From Arthrobacter sp. StoSoilB22 (lineage in GTDB: Bacteria > Actinomycetota > Actinomycetes > Actinomycetales > Micrococcaceae): a DNA stretch of 64,000 bases. Under the pieces are notes generated by a model. That model made no database searches and was not told where the DNA came from. It was given only the letters and a program-made list of their open reading frames with translations. The translations under genes were made by a program, and so were the position numbers. The stretch spans positions 2,852,001 through 2,916,000 of the forward strand of contig NZ_AP024652.1 in assembly GCF_019977315.1 (NCBI RefSeq). Direction: 5' to 3'. Positions 26,301 through 33,646 of the stretch are shown here, in pieces; the stretch's first letter is position 1; each line of letters begins with the position of its first letter.

Positions 26301-27145
26301 AGGCCAAGCTGTGGATCTACGACTCCCTGTTGTCCGAATACGCTGCCATGGGCTTCGAATACGGCTACTCTGTGGAGCGTCCGGATGCTCTGGTCCTCTG
26401 GGAAGCCCAGTTCGGTGACTTCGTCAATGGCGCCCAGACCATCATTGACGAGTTCATTTCCTCGGCGGAACAGAAGTGGGGCCAGCGCTCCTCGCTGGTG
26501 CTCATGCTCCCGCACGGTTACGAAGGCCAGGGACCGGACCACTCGTCGGCACGCATTGAGCGCTTCCTGCAGATGTGCGCCGAGGACAACATGATCGTGG
26601 CCAACCCCACCACTGCTGCCTCACACTTCCACCTGTTGCGCCGCCAGGCCTACAGCCGCCCACGGAAGCCGTTGATCATCTTCACCCCCAAGCAGCTGCT
26701 TCGCCTCAAGGGCGCGGCTTCGGCTGTTGAGGACTTCACCACCGGAGGCTTCAAGCCGGTTATCGGTGATCCGGACGTGCAGCCGGCCAACGTGGACCGC
26801 GTCATTCTGGTCTCCGGGCGTTTGTACTACGACCTCCTGTCCAACCGTCAAAAGTCCGGCGATACCTCGACGGCGATCATCCGCGTGGAGCAGCTATACC
26901 CGCTGCCGAAGGCAGAGATTGATGCCGAGCTCGCCAAGTACCCGAACGCTGACATCGTGTGGGCACAAGACGAGCCCGCCAACCAGGGTCCCTGGCCGTT
27001 CATGGGCCTTAACCTGGCACCGGAGCTTGACCGCAAGCTCCGCCTCGTGTCGCGTCCGGCTTCGGCATCCACCGCTGCCGGATCCATGAAGCGCCACGCC
27101 GCTGAACAGGACACCCTGATTAAGCAGGCGTTCGAACGCAAGTAA
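23351..27145 (+). CDS. kgd: Multifunctional 2-oxoglutarate decarboxylase/dehydrogenase E1-E2 fusion (Kgd)
   Basis: A 1264-residue TCA-cycle enzyme of the actinobacterial Kgd/SucA type. The N-terminus has the FGGNEWLVDELYERY motif, then an Ala/Pro-rich linker (about 55-130). An E2-like acyltransferase domain follows (to about 400, with TYDHRVIQGAGSGEFL, where the usual HxxxD Asp is Gln). The thiamine-diphosphate E1 part begins near 420 (AMAHRGRLNVL-type segment, then NGDDPEAV and RRGHNEGDDPS), and the transketolase pyrimidine domain completes it. GTG 23351 is the start, with GGAAGAGG upstream; earlier in-frame starts lack conserved sequence. A strong terminator follows the stop. Confidence 0.95.
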   Translation: MPEQPSHRLPEEFGGNEWLVDELYERYQQDKNSVDAKWWPLFESFASGDGTSSNGSSAAASAVNPPTQALPVVAPPAAAPAPTPAAPAAAPEPAPAAPAPAKKAPATVARDGAKKPVAGATAQPIPAQLPKSTKAPTAPEEDVVSVLRGPAKAIATNMVTSLEVPTATSVRAVPAKLLIDNRVVINSNLARARGGKVSFTHLIGYAVVRALSQFPSMNVYYDEIDGKPSAVQPAHVNFGIAIDMPKPDGTRLLMVPNIKKAETMDFAEFWHTYEDLIKRARNGKLTADDHAGTTVSLTNPGGIGTVHSVPRLSKGQAAIIGVGALDYPAEFQGASEKIIAQNAISKILTLTSTYDHRVIQGAGSGEFLKLVHQLLLGAQNFYDEIFEALRIPYEPVRWSPDLQVDPADEINKVARIQQLIHSYRVRGHLMADTDPLEYVQRKHPDLDVLTYGLTLWDLDREWPTGGFGGKPQLKFRDILGVLRDAYCRTTGIEYMHIQEPAERKWFQDQLEHPYSKPSREEQLRIVSKLNAAEAFETFLQTKFVGQKRFSLEGGESLIPLLDAVISDAADDGLDEVAIGMAHRGRLNVLTNIAGKTYAQVFREFEGTQDPRSVQGSGDVKYHLGTEGTFTSDNGKQTKVYLAANPSHLEAVDSVLEGIVRAKQDRLDQGESFPVLPIMVHGDAAFAGQGVVAETLNLSQLRGYRTGGTIHVIVNNQVGFTTAPSSSRSSTYSTDVAKMIQAPVFHVNGDDPEAVVRVAQLAYEFRQRFHKDVVIDMVCYRRRGHNEGDDPSMTQPLMYNLIEAKRSVRKLYTESLIGRGDITEEEAEQLLRDYQERLERVFAETHAAQTSPIPIITADSAAVSDIERPIAQQSDFGTNSPTSTAISAETLARIGKAHLEIPDGFTVHSKLKQLLEKREQMSREGGIDWGFGEIAAFGSLIMEGVPVRLAGQDSRRGTFVQRHAVFHDRANGNEWLPLGNLSDDQAKLWIYDSLLSEYAAMGFEYGYSVERPDALVLWEAQFGDFVNGAQTIIDEFISSAEQKWGQRSSLVLMLPHGYEGQGPDHSSARIERFLQMCAEDNMIVANPTTAASHFHLLRRQAYSRPRKPLIIFTPKQLLRLKGAASAVEDFTTGGFKPVIGDPDVQPANVDRVILVSGRLYYDLLSNRQKSGDTSTAIIRVEQLYPLPKAEIDAELAKYPNADIVWAQDEPANQGPWPFMGLNLAPELDRKLRLVSRPASASTAAGSMKRHAAEQDTLIKQAFERK

Positions 27146-27149
27146 GCGA

Positions 27150-27201
27150 AACTGCCCGGCCTGAGGAGCGATGTGCGCGCCTTAGGCCGGGCAGTTCTGT
27201 T
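27150..27201 (+). terminator. Terminator after kgd
   Basis: AACTGCCCGGCCT (27150-27162) pairs perfectly with AGGCCGGGCAGTT (27184-27196), a 13-bp stem with a 21-base loop, followed by CTGTTT. Confidence 0.9.
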
Positions 27202-27283
27202 TAATGGGACAGGACCCGGTTCCCAAACCGGCCGATGATCGGCCAAACCGTGCAAGGACCGTAACGAGTGTGAAGAGGTAGCC

Positions 27284-27883
27284 GTGGAAGACAGGAAGCT
27301 GCGCATCGCAGCTGTAGGAGATGAACTGCTCGCGGGCCTGGGGGATCCCCGCGCCTTGGGCTGGCTCGGTAGAGTCCTGGCCCGCACACCCCAGGATTCC
27401 GTCGTGGTGGAAAGTTTCCCGCTCCCCTGCCCCATGGAAGGCACCGAGGGCCTCGCCGCACGCTGGCAGGATGAAGCCGGAAGGCGCTTCAGTGATCAGC
27501 ATGAGAATCGACTGGTGATCGGCCTTTCGGGTCGCGACCTTGAGTTTGGACTGTCCACGGCACGCAGCCGGCTGAACCTTGCGAACATCCTTGACGGGGC
27601 TTCGCACAGCAGCGTGGAGGTCTTTGTGGTGGGCCCGCCGCCTACCTTGGACCCCGCACGCAACAAACGTCTGGCCGAGCTGAACACGGCGTTTGCCGAC
27701 GTCACCACCAGGCGGAACCACCATTACGTTGACACGTTCTCTCCCTTGCTCAATCATGAGCAGTGGAGGACGGACCTCGCAGCCAATGGGGGAACACCGG
27801 GCCAGGCCGGCTACGGATTGATTGCGTGGCTTGTCCTGCACCGCGGCTGGTTCCAGTGGCTTAATATCGCCCAACCGGAGTAG
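27284..27883 (+). CDS. SGNH/GDSL-fold protein with degenerate catalytic blocks
   Basis: A 199-residue protein that follows the GDSL-esterase pattern: beta-strand RIAAVGDELLAG at the N-terminus, VVEVFV-type strands in the middle, and NGGTPGQAGYGLIAWL near the end, where active enzymes have DxxHPxxxGY. The nucleophile Ser of block I (GDS) is Glu, and the block V Asp and His are replaced by residues of NGGTP, so a classical hydrolase is unlikely. GTG 27284 has AAGAGG 5 bases upstream. It may be a binding or structural relative, or use different chemistry. It sits between the kgd terminator and a decayed serine beta-lactamase-like gene. Confidence 0.72.
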   Translation: MEDRKLRIAAVGDELLAGLGDPRALGWLGRVLARTPQDSVVVESFPLPCPMEGTEGLAARWQDEAGRRFSDQHENRLVIGLSGRDLEFGLSTARSRLNLANILDGASHSSVEVFVVGPPPTLDPARNKRLAELNTAFADVTTRRNHHYVDTFSPLLNHEQWRTDLAANGGTPGQAGYGLIAWLVLHRGWFQWLNIAQPE

Positions 27884-27889
27884 CCATGA

Positions 27890-28632
27890 CGCGGATCGTG
27901 TAGGTTTCTGTCAGAGCACCATTCACCGCGGCCGTTGTTGCCGCAGTGGTCGCTACAGTTTCCTGCAGTTCCGGTCCGCCCTCACGGCTTCGTACGGCAC
28001 TGGTGTCCGCGACGCCCAGCGCGAAGTATCCATCGGGACCATATCCGGGTGGGCTCCGTCACCAAGACCTGGACCACAACTGCCATTTTGCAGATGGTCC
28101 AGGAGGGCAGGCTTTCCTTGGATGATCCGGTGTCCCGGCACCGCCCCGACGTTCCCAACGGCGACAACATCACCATCGACCAACTGCTGACCATGCGGAG
28201 CGGGCTGTACAACTACACGGAAACCCTTGACCTCAATTCGGCCATGGACACAGACCCGCAAAGGGCCTGGCAACCGGACGAACTACTTGCCCTGGCGTAC
28301 AGGCACCCACCGTACTTTGCGCCCGGCCAGGGTTTTCATTACTCCAATACCAGTACGGTCTGCTAGGCCTCATCGCCGAAAAAGTCGACGGGAAACCCTT
28401 GGGGCAACTGTTCAGGGACCGCATCTTCGAGCCGCTGGGCATGACAGGAACAGTCTTCCCGGACATTTCGTCCAACAGCATTCCCGCACCCCACCCCCAG
28501 GGCTACTTCTTCGGGGACAACGTCCTGACCATGACTAATCCCGCGCTGCCGGAGGCCATGCAGCAGGAAGCCATCGCCGGCACGCTCGCGCCCAACGACG
28601 TCACGCTCATCGGAAAGATGTACCGGTCCTAG
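27890..28632 (+). pseudogene. Decayed serine beta-lactamase/D-Ala-D-Ala carboxypeptidase-like gene
   Basis: Pieces of a class C-type serine hydrolase are spread over different frames. A lipoprotein-like signal (AAVVAAVVATVSC) lies behind an early stop at 27901. The catalytic SxxK region HIRVGSVTKTWTTTAILQ then follows in another frame, with YSNTST and a stop near 28365. The continuation (GLLGLIAEKVDGKPLGQLF ... GMTGTVFPD) is in yet another frame to a TAG at 28630. The normal C-terminal third is absent. Lesions therefore include an N-terminal frameshift or deletion, a frameshift near 28360 and a 3' truncation. Loss of function is clear. Confidence 0.85.
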
Positions 28633-28684
28633 GCCCACCCTGCCGTTGATTAGCATACGCAGAACCATTGTCTCCACAGCAGAT

Positions 28685-28720
28685 GCGATATATCGTGTTT
28701 ATGTAAACGCGATATATCGC
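28685..28720. promoter_or_regulatory. 36-bp near-perfect palindrome, likely PadR operator
   Basis: Two copies of CGATATATCG (28686-28695 and 28710-28719), each itself a palindrome, flank GTTTA-TG-TAAAC. The whole 28685-28720 block is self-complementary apart from the centre and one pair per arm. It lies directly before the ribosome site (GGAGG, 28726-28730) of the DUF4097-PadR operon. TTGTCT (28668-28673) could be the -35, putting the -10 inside the palindrome. The PadR protein encoded in the same operon is the natural binder. Confidence 0.7.
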
Positions 28721-28734
28721 AACGTGGAGGAATG

Positions 28735-29583
28735 ATGTCTGACGAACTATGGACCGTGACGGACCCCCAAACCATTGACGTGGAGAATGTGCGCTCACTC
28801 AAACTCGGCATTGTCAAAGGCCGCTTTGACGTCGTGACGCACCAGGAACCTTTTGTCCGCATCGAAGTCAGTGAGATCACGGGCGACCCGCTGACGGTCA
28901 CTCTTGTTGACGGAAGGTTGGAAGTACGCCACCAACTGCATGGACCGCAGGGCTGGTTCCGCAACTTGATGAGCACCGTCAATAACACCAGCAGCAACTC
29001 GGTGATCGTCGGCATTGCGCTGCCATCCGGCGTCGACGTTGAGGCGGGTACCGTGAGCGGTGACGGAATGGTCTCGGGCATCAGTGGACGCACCCGGCTC
29101 AATACGGTGTCCGGTTCTGTCCTGGCGGACGGCACCAGCGGCGAACTGCACGTCAATACAGTCAGTGGCGAGGTCATCGCCAGAAACCACGACGGCGTCC
29201 TGACCGCCAAGAGCGTCTCAGGCGAAGTCACCGCTTCGGGCAAGTTCAAGAACGTCCGCGCGAGCACAGTGAGCGGCGACCTCAGCTTTGACCTGCAGGA
29301 CTACACCAACGACCTCGGGGCCAACTCCGTCTCCGGAGACCTGACCATCCGGCTACCACACGACGTCGGCCTGGACATCGTGGCGAAGTCGGCCAGCGGA
29401 ACCGTGGTGATCGATGACCAAATGTACGCCCAAGCAGGCAGCACTGTTCACACTATTGTCGGTCCCGACGAAAGGCTGATGCTGGTGAGGACCAACACCG
29501 TTTCCGGCAAGACCTACATCATGCATGGATCGGCTCCCACACCGGAAAGCGGCCACCCCATCCCCGGGGAAGCGGGCCTCTGA
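28735..29583 (+). CDS. DUF4097 family beta-helix-like protein
   Basis: A 282-residue protein with repeated short motifs (VSGSV, VSGEV, VSGDL, SGTV) every 12 to 20 residues, which is the DUF4097 adhesin-like repeat of a right-handed beta-helix. There is no signal peptide or transmembrane part, so it is probably cytoplasmic. The start at 28735 is preferred over the adjacent ATG at 28732 because it leaves 4 bases after GGAGG. PadR follows, its ATG overlapping this stop by one base. Function is unknown; the DUF4097-PadR pairing is common in actinobacteria. Confidence 0.88.
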   Translation: MSDELWTVTDPQTIDVENVRSLKLGIVKGRFDVVTHQEPFVRIEVSEITGDPLTVTLVDGRLEVRHQLHGPQGWFRNLMSTVNNTSSNSVIVGIALPSGVDVEAGTVSGDGMVSGISGRTRLNTVSGSVLADGTSGELHVNTVSGEVIARNHDGVLTAKSVSGEVTASGKFKNVRASTVSGDLSFDLQDYTNDLGANSVSGDLTIRLPHDVGLDIVAKSASGTVVIDDQMYAQAGSTVHTIVGPDERLMLVRTNTVSGKTYIMHGSAPTPESGHPIPGEAGL

Positions 29584-30197
29584 TGCCTCCGGTTTTCGCT
29601 CACGGCGCCCTGCGGCTGTACCTGCTCGCCTTGCTGGAGGCCGGTCCCAAGCACGGCTACGAGCTCATCAAGGCGTTGGGCGAACGGTTTGGGGGCACCT
29701 ACTCCCCTAGCGCCGGTACTATTTACCCGCGCTTGGGCAAGCTGGAGGAGGAAGGCCTGGTTGCCACGGAGACCGAAGGCCGCCGCACCAAGTACCTCAT
29801 TACGGACGCCGGCCGCGCTGAGCTCGATACTCGCCGGGATGAGCTGGCCAATGTCGAAGACACCATCTCCGCGTCCGTCAGGCGACTTGCCGACAACCTG
29901 CGGGAGGACATCCGCACCAATATGCGCGGCCTGCGGGCAGATCTTGCGGCCACTGCTGAAGCTGCACGAACCAGCGCTTCTTCGGCCCATTTGCGGAGCA
30001 GGACGATGGGGCATACTCCCGAAAGTCAACGCATCCTCAAGGAAGCGGAATTACTGGTTCAGTCCTTCAGGGATGACATCCGCGTCGAGTTACGCCAACA
30101 CGGCGCCTCGCAGTCCCTGACTCCCCTGACGCTCGAAACCGTGCGCACCGTATTGGACCAGGCCCGCATATCGATCAGGAACACGCTGCATCATTGA
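29583..30197 (+). CDS. PadR-family transcriptional regulator
   Basis: A 204-residue winged-helix regulator. The N-terminal part (ALRLYLLALLEAGPKHGYELIKALGERFGGTYSPSAGTIYPRLGKLEEEGLV) is the PadR DNA-binding domain. The C-terminal half is an alpha-helical dimerisation region. It overlaps the DUF4097 stop by one base, and the 36-bp palindrome upstream of that operon is its likely target, so autoregulation is expected. The ligand is not apparent. Confidence 0.94.
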   Translation: MPPVFAHGALRLYLLALLEAGPKHGYELIKALGERFGGTYSPSAGTIYPRLGKLEEEGLVATETEGRRTKYLITDAGRAELDTRRDELANVEDTISASVRRLADNLREDIRTNMRGLRADLAATAEAARTSASSAHLRSRTMGHTPESQRILKEAELLVQSFRDDIRVELRQHGASQSLTPLTLETVRTVLDQARISIRNTLHH

Positions 30198-30310
30198 CGA
30201 CGCCGGCGGCCACCAAGCAGCACGAAACCTGCCGGTTCGCGGCGCAGCACCCGGATGTGCGAAACTGGAGGGCAGCTTTATTGAGTATCAATCCTTGAAG
30301 GAGGCCAGCT

Positions 30311-30385
30311 ATGAGCAAGCGTGCACGTAAGCGTCGTGACCGTAAGCGCGGCGGCGCGAACCACGGCAAGCGTCCCAACACCTAA
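30311..30385 (+). CDS. 24-aa ribosomal protein bL37-like
   Basis: ATG 30311 to TAA 30385, with AAGGAGG 6 bases upstream. The peptide is 24 residues (MSKRARKRRDRK ... ANHGKRPNT) and very basic, with the ANHGKRPN ending. This matches the small bL37 protein described on mycobacterial 70S ribosomes, where such peptides bind rRNA. The length equals the family length. It is preceded by its own 113-bp gap and followed by a strong terminator, so it is probably an independent short transcript. The identification is from memory of the family motif. Confidence 0.8.
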   Translation: MSKRARKRRDRKRGGANHGKRPNT

Positions 30386-30416
30386 GCCACCGGCTTAGCG
30401 TCACAGGCTTAAAAGC

Positions 30417-30452
30417 GAAGGCCCCGGAAACCATGCGGTTTCCGGGGCCTTC
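30417..30452. terminator. Strong bidirectional terminator after bL37-like gene
   Basis: GAAGGCCCCGGAAACC (30417-30432) pairs with GGTTTCCGGGGCCTTC (30437-30452): a 16-bp stem with a 4-base ATGC loop, between convergent genes. Confidence 0.92.
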
Positions 30453-30504
30453 GACGTTAAGGTCAATCCTGTAAAGAATCAGGCTCTTCAGCATCCGGCC
30501 GGGA

Positions 30505-30765
30505 TCAGGCGTCCACTGGCTTGATGGCGTGGATGCGGTCCAGTATGGAGTTTTTCAGGTTCTCCGGGGCGGATTCAGTGCATGACCGCTTAACCATGGT
30601 GCGGATGAGGCACTCAAGGTCATACTGCTCGGCGCACTCCTCGCAGGTATCCAAGTGCTGCTTGATCTCAGTGAGATCCTCGCGGGTCAATGCGCCGTCG
30701 AGGTACTCGTAGATCCGTTGCATTCGCGTATCGTCGCAATCGCCCAATCCCTGGCAGTCGCTCAT
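30505..30765 (-). CDS. rsrA: RsrA-type zinc anti-sigma factor
   Basis: An 86-residue thiol-sensing anti-sigma factor. The redox zinc motif [11 protein letters not shown] (HxxxCxxC) is at about residues 38-48. Further Cys occur upstream (DCQGLGDC) and downstream (LECLIRT, RSC). Such proteins hold SigR in the reduced state and release it when disulfides form. Its start overlaps the sigR stop by four bases, giving the usual sigR-rsrA order. Confidence 0.93.
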   Translation of the reverse strand: MSDCQGLGDCDDTRMQRIYEYLDGALTREDLTEIKQHLDTCEECAEQYDLECLIRTMVKRSCTESAPENLKNSILDRIHAIKPVDA

Positions 30766-31469
30766 TTCTCTTTCTCCTGATTGTTGCTTCCGGCCGCGGC
30801 CTGATCTTCGGTTTGGGCCCTGAAGCCCCGTTCGGCGGCATAGTCCGCCAACATATCCCGCAGCATCTTCCTGCCGCGGTGCAACCGTGACATGACCGTG
30901 CCGATCGGGGTATTCATAATCTCTGAAATTTGTTTGTATGCGTAGCCCTCAACGTCCGCGAAGTAGACCGCAAGGCGGAATTCCTCAGGAATCGACTGCA
31001 AAGCGTTCTTCACGTCGGAGTCAGGGAGGTGATCCAGTGCTTCGGTCTCTGCCGACCGTAAGCCTGCCGAAGTGTGCGACTCCGCCTTGGCCAACTGCCA
31101 ATCCTCGATCGTGTCCGAGTTGGACTGCAGCGGCTCACGCTGACGCTTCCGATAAAGGTTGATGTAAGTGTTGGTGAGGATCCGGTACAGCCAGGCTTTG
31201 AGATTAGTTCCCGGCTTGTACTGATGGAACGCCGAAAACGCCTTGGTGTAGGCCTCTTGGACCAGATCTTCGGCATCGGAGGGGTTGCGCGCCATACGCA
31301 TGGCTGCCGAATACAACTGGTCCACGTACTGCATGGCGTCACGCTCAAAGCGTGCCCGCCGCTGTTCCGGGGTTTCCGAAGCAGGATCGACGTCGTTTGC
31401 CGCCGTCGCGTCATCATCCGCGCCGGCTGCCTGGTACTTGGCCGCTGCGGCCGGTTCAGTGGTGCTCAT
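30762..31469 (-). CDS. sigR: ECF sigma factor SigR/SigH type
   Basis: An oxidative-stress ECF sigma factor. Region 2 is [34 protein letters not shown] and region 4 is [46 protein letters not shown]. It starts [10 protein letters not shown] at 31469 (235 residues). The frame is also open back to a GTG at 31589, adding 40 residues, and a SigR-type promoter lies upstream of that start. In Streptomyces, SigR has a longer, unstable isoform (SigR') made from such a promoter. The rsrA start overlaps the stop of this gene. Confidence 0.93.
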   Translation of the reverse strand: MSTTEPAAAAKYQAAGADDDATAANDVDPASETPEQRRARFERDAMQYVDQLYSAAMRMARNPSDAEDLVQEAYTKAFSAFHQYKPGTNLKAWLYRILTNTYINLYRKRQREPLQSNSDTIEDWQLAKAESHTSAGLRSAETEALDHLPDSDVKNALQSIPEEFRLAVYFADVEGYAYKQISEIMNTPIGTVMSRLHRGRKMLRDMLADYAAERGFRAQTEDQAAAGSNNQEKEK

Positions 31470-31629
31470 CGTTGCCAAGTCTACTGTCAGCTGCCGCGAT
31501 TCCGGCTGCATTCCATATCCAGGCTCCGGCAGCACCACCCGGTCCTTAACCAAAGTCAAAAAACCCACTCCGTTCAACAGGCGGCACACACCATGCCGCA
31601 GTCCGGTCTCCGCCGCACCTGTGGTTCAC

Positions 31630-31655
31630 AACGGTGGCCGCCGGGTAAATATTCC
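31630..31655 (-). promoter_or_regulatory. SigR-type promoter (GGAAT-N18-GTT)
   Basis: On the minus strand GGAAT (31655-31651) and GTT (31632-31630) are separated by exactly 18 bases, matching the GGAAT-N18-GTT consensus of SigR/SigH regulons. Transcription would start near 31623 and include the 31589 GTG start. This predicts positive autoregulation of sigR-rsrA. Confidence 0.72.
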
Positions 31656-31739
31656 GCAAAAGTGCAAGACTAGATCAGACTGCACCCCTTGAACACAACA
31701 TTCACCGAACTAATGTGGCAAGCCATCAGGAGGCAAGAC

Positions 31740-32255
31740 ATGTCTGTTATCCGTTTTCTCGCACGTCCCATGCTCGCGTCCAGCTTCGTCGTCGCAGGGC
31801 TGGACAAGCTCAGGAACGCGGACGACACTGCGAAGCAACTCTCTCCCGTCCTTCGTCGCGCCTCCGAATCGCTGCCCTTCAAAGCTGACGAAAAGACACT
31901 CGCGCGCGTCCTCGGCGGTGCACAGTTGGGCGCCGGCGCTTTGCTCGGGCTCGGGAAACTATCACGCTTTGCCGCCACGGTTCTCGCTATCACTTCGGCA
32001 CTGAACTCCTATGTCGAGTGGCGTTCGGCCGACATCAGCACCAAGGAAGGCCGGAGCGCCCGCAAGGCGCAGTTGCTGAAGAACATTTCCCTCACGGGCG
32101 GCGTGCTTCTTGCCGCAGTTGATACCGACGGCCGTCCGAGCATTGCCTGGCGGGCAGAACACTTGGCGGCCGATGCAAAAAAAGTGACAGGCAAGCAAAT
32201 CAAGCGCGCAGACAAAGCAGTTCGCAAGGCCGTAGACAACGCAGTTGGAGCATAA
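31740..32255 (+). CDS. DoxX-like membrane protein
   Basis: A 171-residue DoxX family protein. The N-terminus starts MSVIRFLARPMLASSFVVAGLDKL, with RGL-like membrane segments (GGAQLGAGALLGLG, ATVLAITSAL, LLKNISLTGGVLLAA). An AGGAGG lies 6 bases before ATG 31740, which favours this start over 31689. It is divergent from sigR, so it may be part of the redox response, as DoxX in mycobacteria is linked to thiol stress. The C-terminal tail is lysine-rich. Confidence 0.88.
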   Translation: MSVIRFLARPMLASSFVVAGLDKLRNADDTAKQLSPVLRRASESLPFKADEKTLARVLGGAQLGAGALLGLGKLSRFAATVLAITSALNSYVEWRSADISTKEGRSARKAQLLKNISLTGGVLLAAVDTDGRPSIAWRAEHLAADAKKVTGKQIKRADKAVRKAVDNAVGA

Positions 32256-32261
32256 GGAAGC

Positions 32262-33644
32262 ATGACCGGCACCACCTCCGCTAACACCGAATCAGCAAAA
32301 GCCGCCACCACGCTGCCCTTGTGGCCGGCGCCTCACGCCAAGGGGCCAGTGGACGCAACGGTGACGGTCCCAGGTTCAAAGTCGCTAACAAATCGGTTCC
32401 TGGTGTTGGCGGCTTTGGCGGATGGTCCCTCACGGTTGAGGGCTCCCCTTCACTCGCGCGACTCCGCACTGATGATCCAAGCTCTCCAGCATCTGGGTGC
32501 CACCGTCAAGGAGGTACCCGGCGACGGCCACTTCGGTCCGGACCTGGAAATTACTCCGTTGGATCCGGCTGCACCCGGAGCTGAGACGGCAATCGACTGC
32601 GGGCTCGCAGGAACCGTTATGCGGTTCGTTCCCCCGTTGGCTGCGCTGCGTCACGGCGTCACAGTCTTCGACGGCGACCCCCACGCCCGCAAGCGGCCCA
32701 TGGGGACCATCATCGAAGCCCTGATCGCCCTCGGAGTCCCGGTGGCAGCAGATGGCGGCAGGACGCCGTCGTCCCTTCCCTTCGCTGTGGACGGTACCGG
32801 CGAAGTTCGGGGCGGCCACCTGGTGATTGATGCCAGCGCTTCCTCGCAGTTCGTTTCCGCGTTGTTGCTGGTGGGTGCCCGGTTCGTTGAGGGCCTGCAT
32901 CTGGAACACGTGGGCAAACCCGTTCCCAGCTTGGACCACATCACCATGACGGTGGAGGTCCTCCGCAGCGTGGGTGTCACGGTGGACGATTCCGTACCCA
33001 ACCACTGGCGTGTCTCGCCCGGCCCCATCCGGGCCTTTGACCAACGGATTGAACAGGACCTCTCCAACGCCGGACCCTTCCTCGCCGCGGCGCTGGCCAC
33101 ACGTGGCACCGTCCGCATTCCCAATTGGCCTGCCGGCACCACGCAGGTAGGCGATCAATGGCGGAGCATCCTGGCTGCCATGGGTGCAGAAGTAACGTTT
33201 GACGACGGAACGCTGACAGTGACCGGCGCGGCCGAGATCAAAGGTGCCGACTTCGACGAAACCAGCGAACTGGCGCCTACGGTCGCCGCATTGTGCGCCC
33301 TGGCCAACGGGCCCTCACGGTTGACCGGCATCGCCCACCTCCGGGGACACGAAACCGACCGGCTTGCCGCGCTGGTTGCCGAGATCAATGGCCTCGGAGG
33401 CGATGCTGAGGAAACCGCCGATGGCTTGGTGATCCGCCCGGCTGCCCTTCATGGAGGCGTCGTCCACAGCTACGCCGACCACCGCATGGCTACTGCCGGC
33501 GCGATCCTTGGTCTGGCCGTCGAAGGCGTACAAGTCGAAGACATCGCCACGACGTCAAAAACCATGCCGGAATTCCCACAGATGTGGGCGGCCATGTTGC
33601 AGCAAACAGATGATAGCGACGATCTTGATGAGGCCAGTAACTGA
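32262..33644 (+). CDS. aroA: 3-phosphoshikimate 1-carboxyvinyltransferase (EPSP synthase)
   Basis: A 460-residue aromatic-pathway enzyme, transferring the enolpyruvyl group of PEP to shikimate-3-phosphate. The family signature [19 protein letters not shown] is at about residues 37-55, the [15 protein letters not shown] segment follows, and the second signature [11 protein letters not shown] is near the C-terminus. The N-terminal 26 residues before the domain are longer than average. It starts 6 bases after the DoxX stop and 2 bases before the rsgA start. This order (aroA-rsgA-hisN) is typical of actinobacteria. Confidence 0.96.
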   Translation: MTGTTSANTESAKAATTLPLWPAPHAKGPVDATVTVPGSKSLTNRFLVLAALADGPSRLRAPLHSRDSALMIQALQHLGATVKEVPGDGHFGPDLEITPLDPAAPGAETAIDCGLAGTVMRFVPPLAALRHGVTVFDGDPHARKRPMGTIIEALIALGVPVAADGGRTPSSLPFAVDGTGEVRGGHLVIDASASSQFVSALLLVGARFVEGLHLEHVGKPVPSLDHITMTVEVLRSVGVTVDDSVPNHWRVSPGPIRAFDQRIEQDLSNAGPFLAAALATRGTVRIPNWPAGTTQVGDQWRSILAAMGAEVTFDDGTLTVTGAAEIKGADFDETSELAPTVAALCALANGPSRLTGIAHLRGHETDRLAALVAEINGLGGDAEETADGLVIRPAALHGGVVHSYADHRMATAGAILGLAVEGVQVEDIATTSKTMPEFPQMWAAMLQQTDDSDDLDEASN

Positions 33645-33646
33645 CC

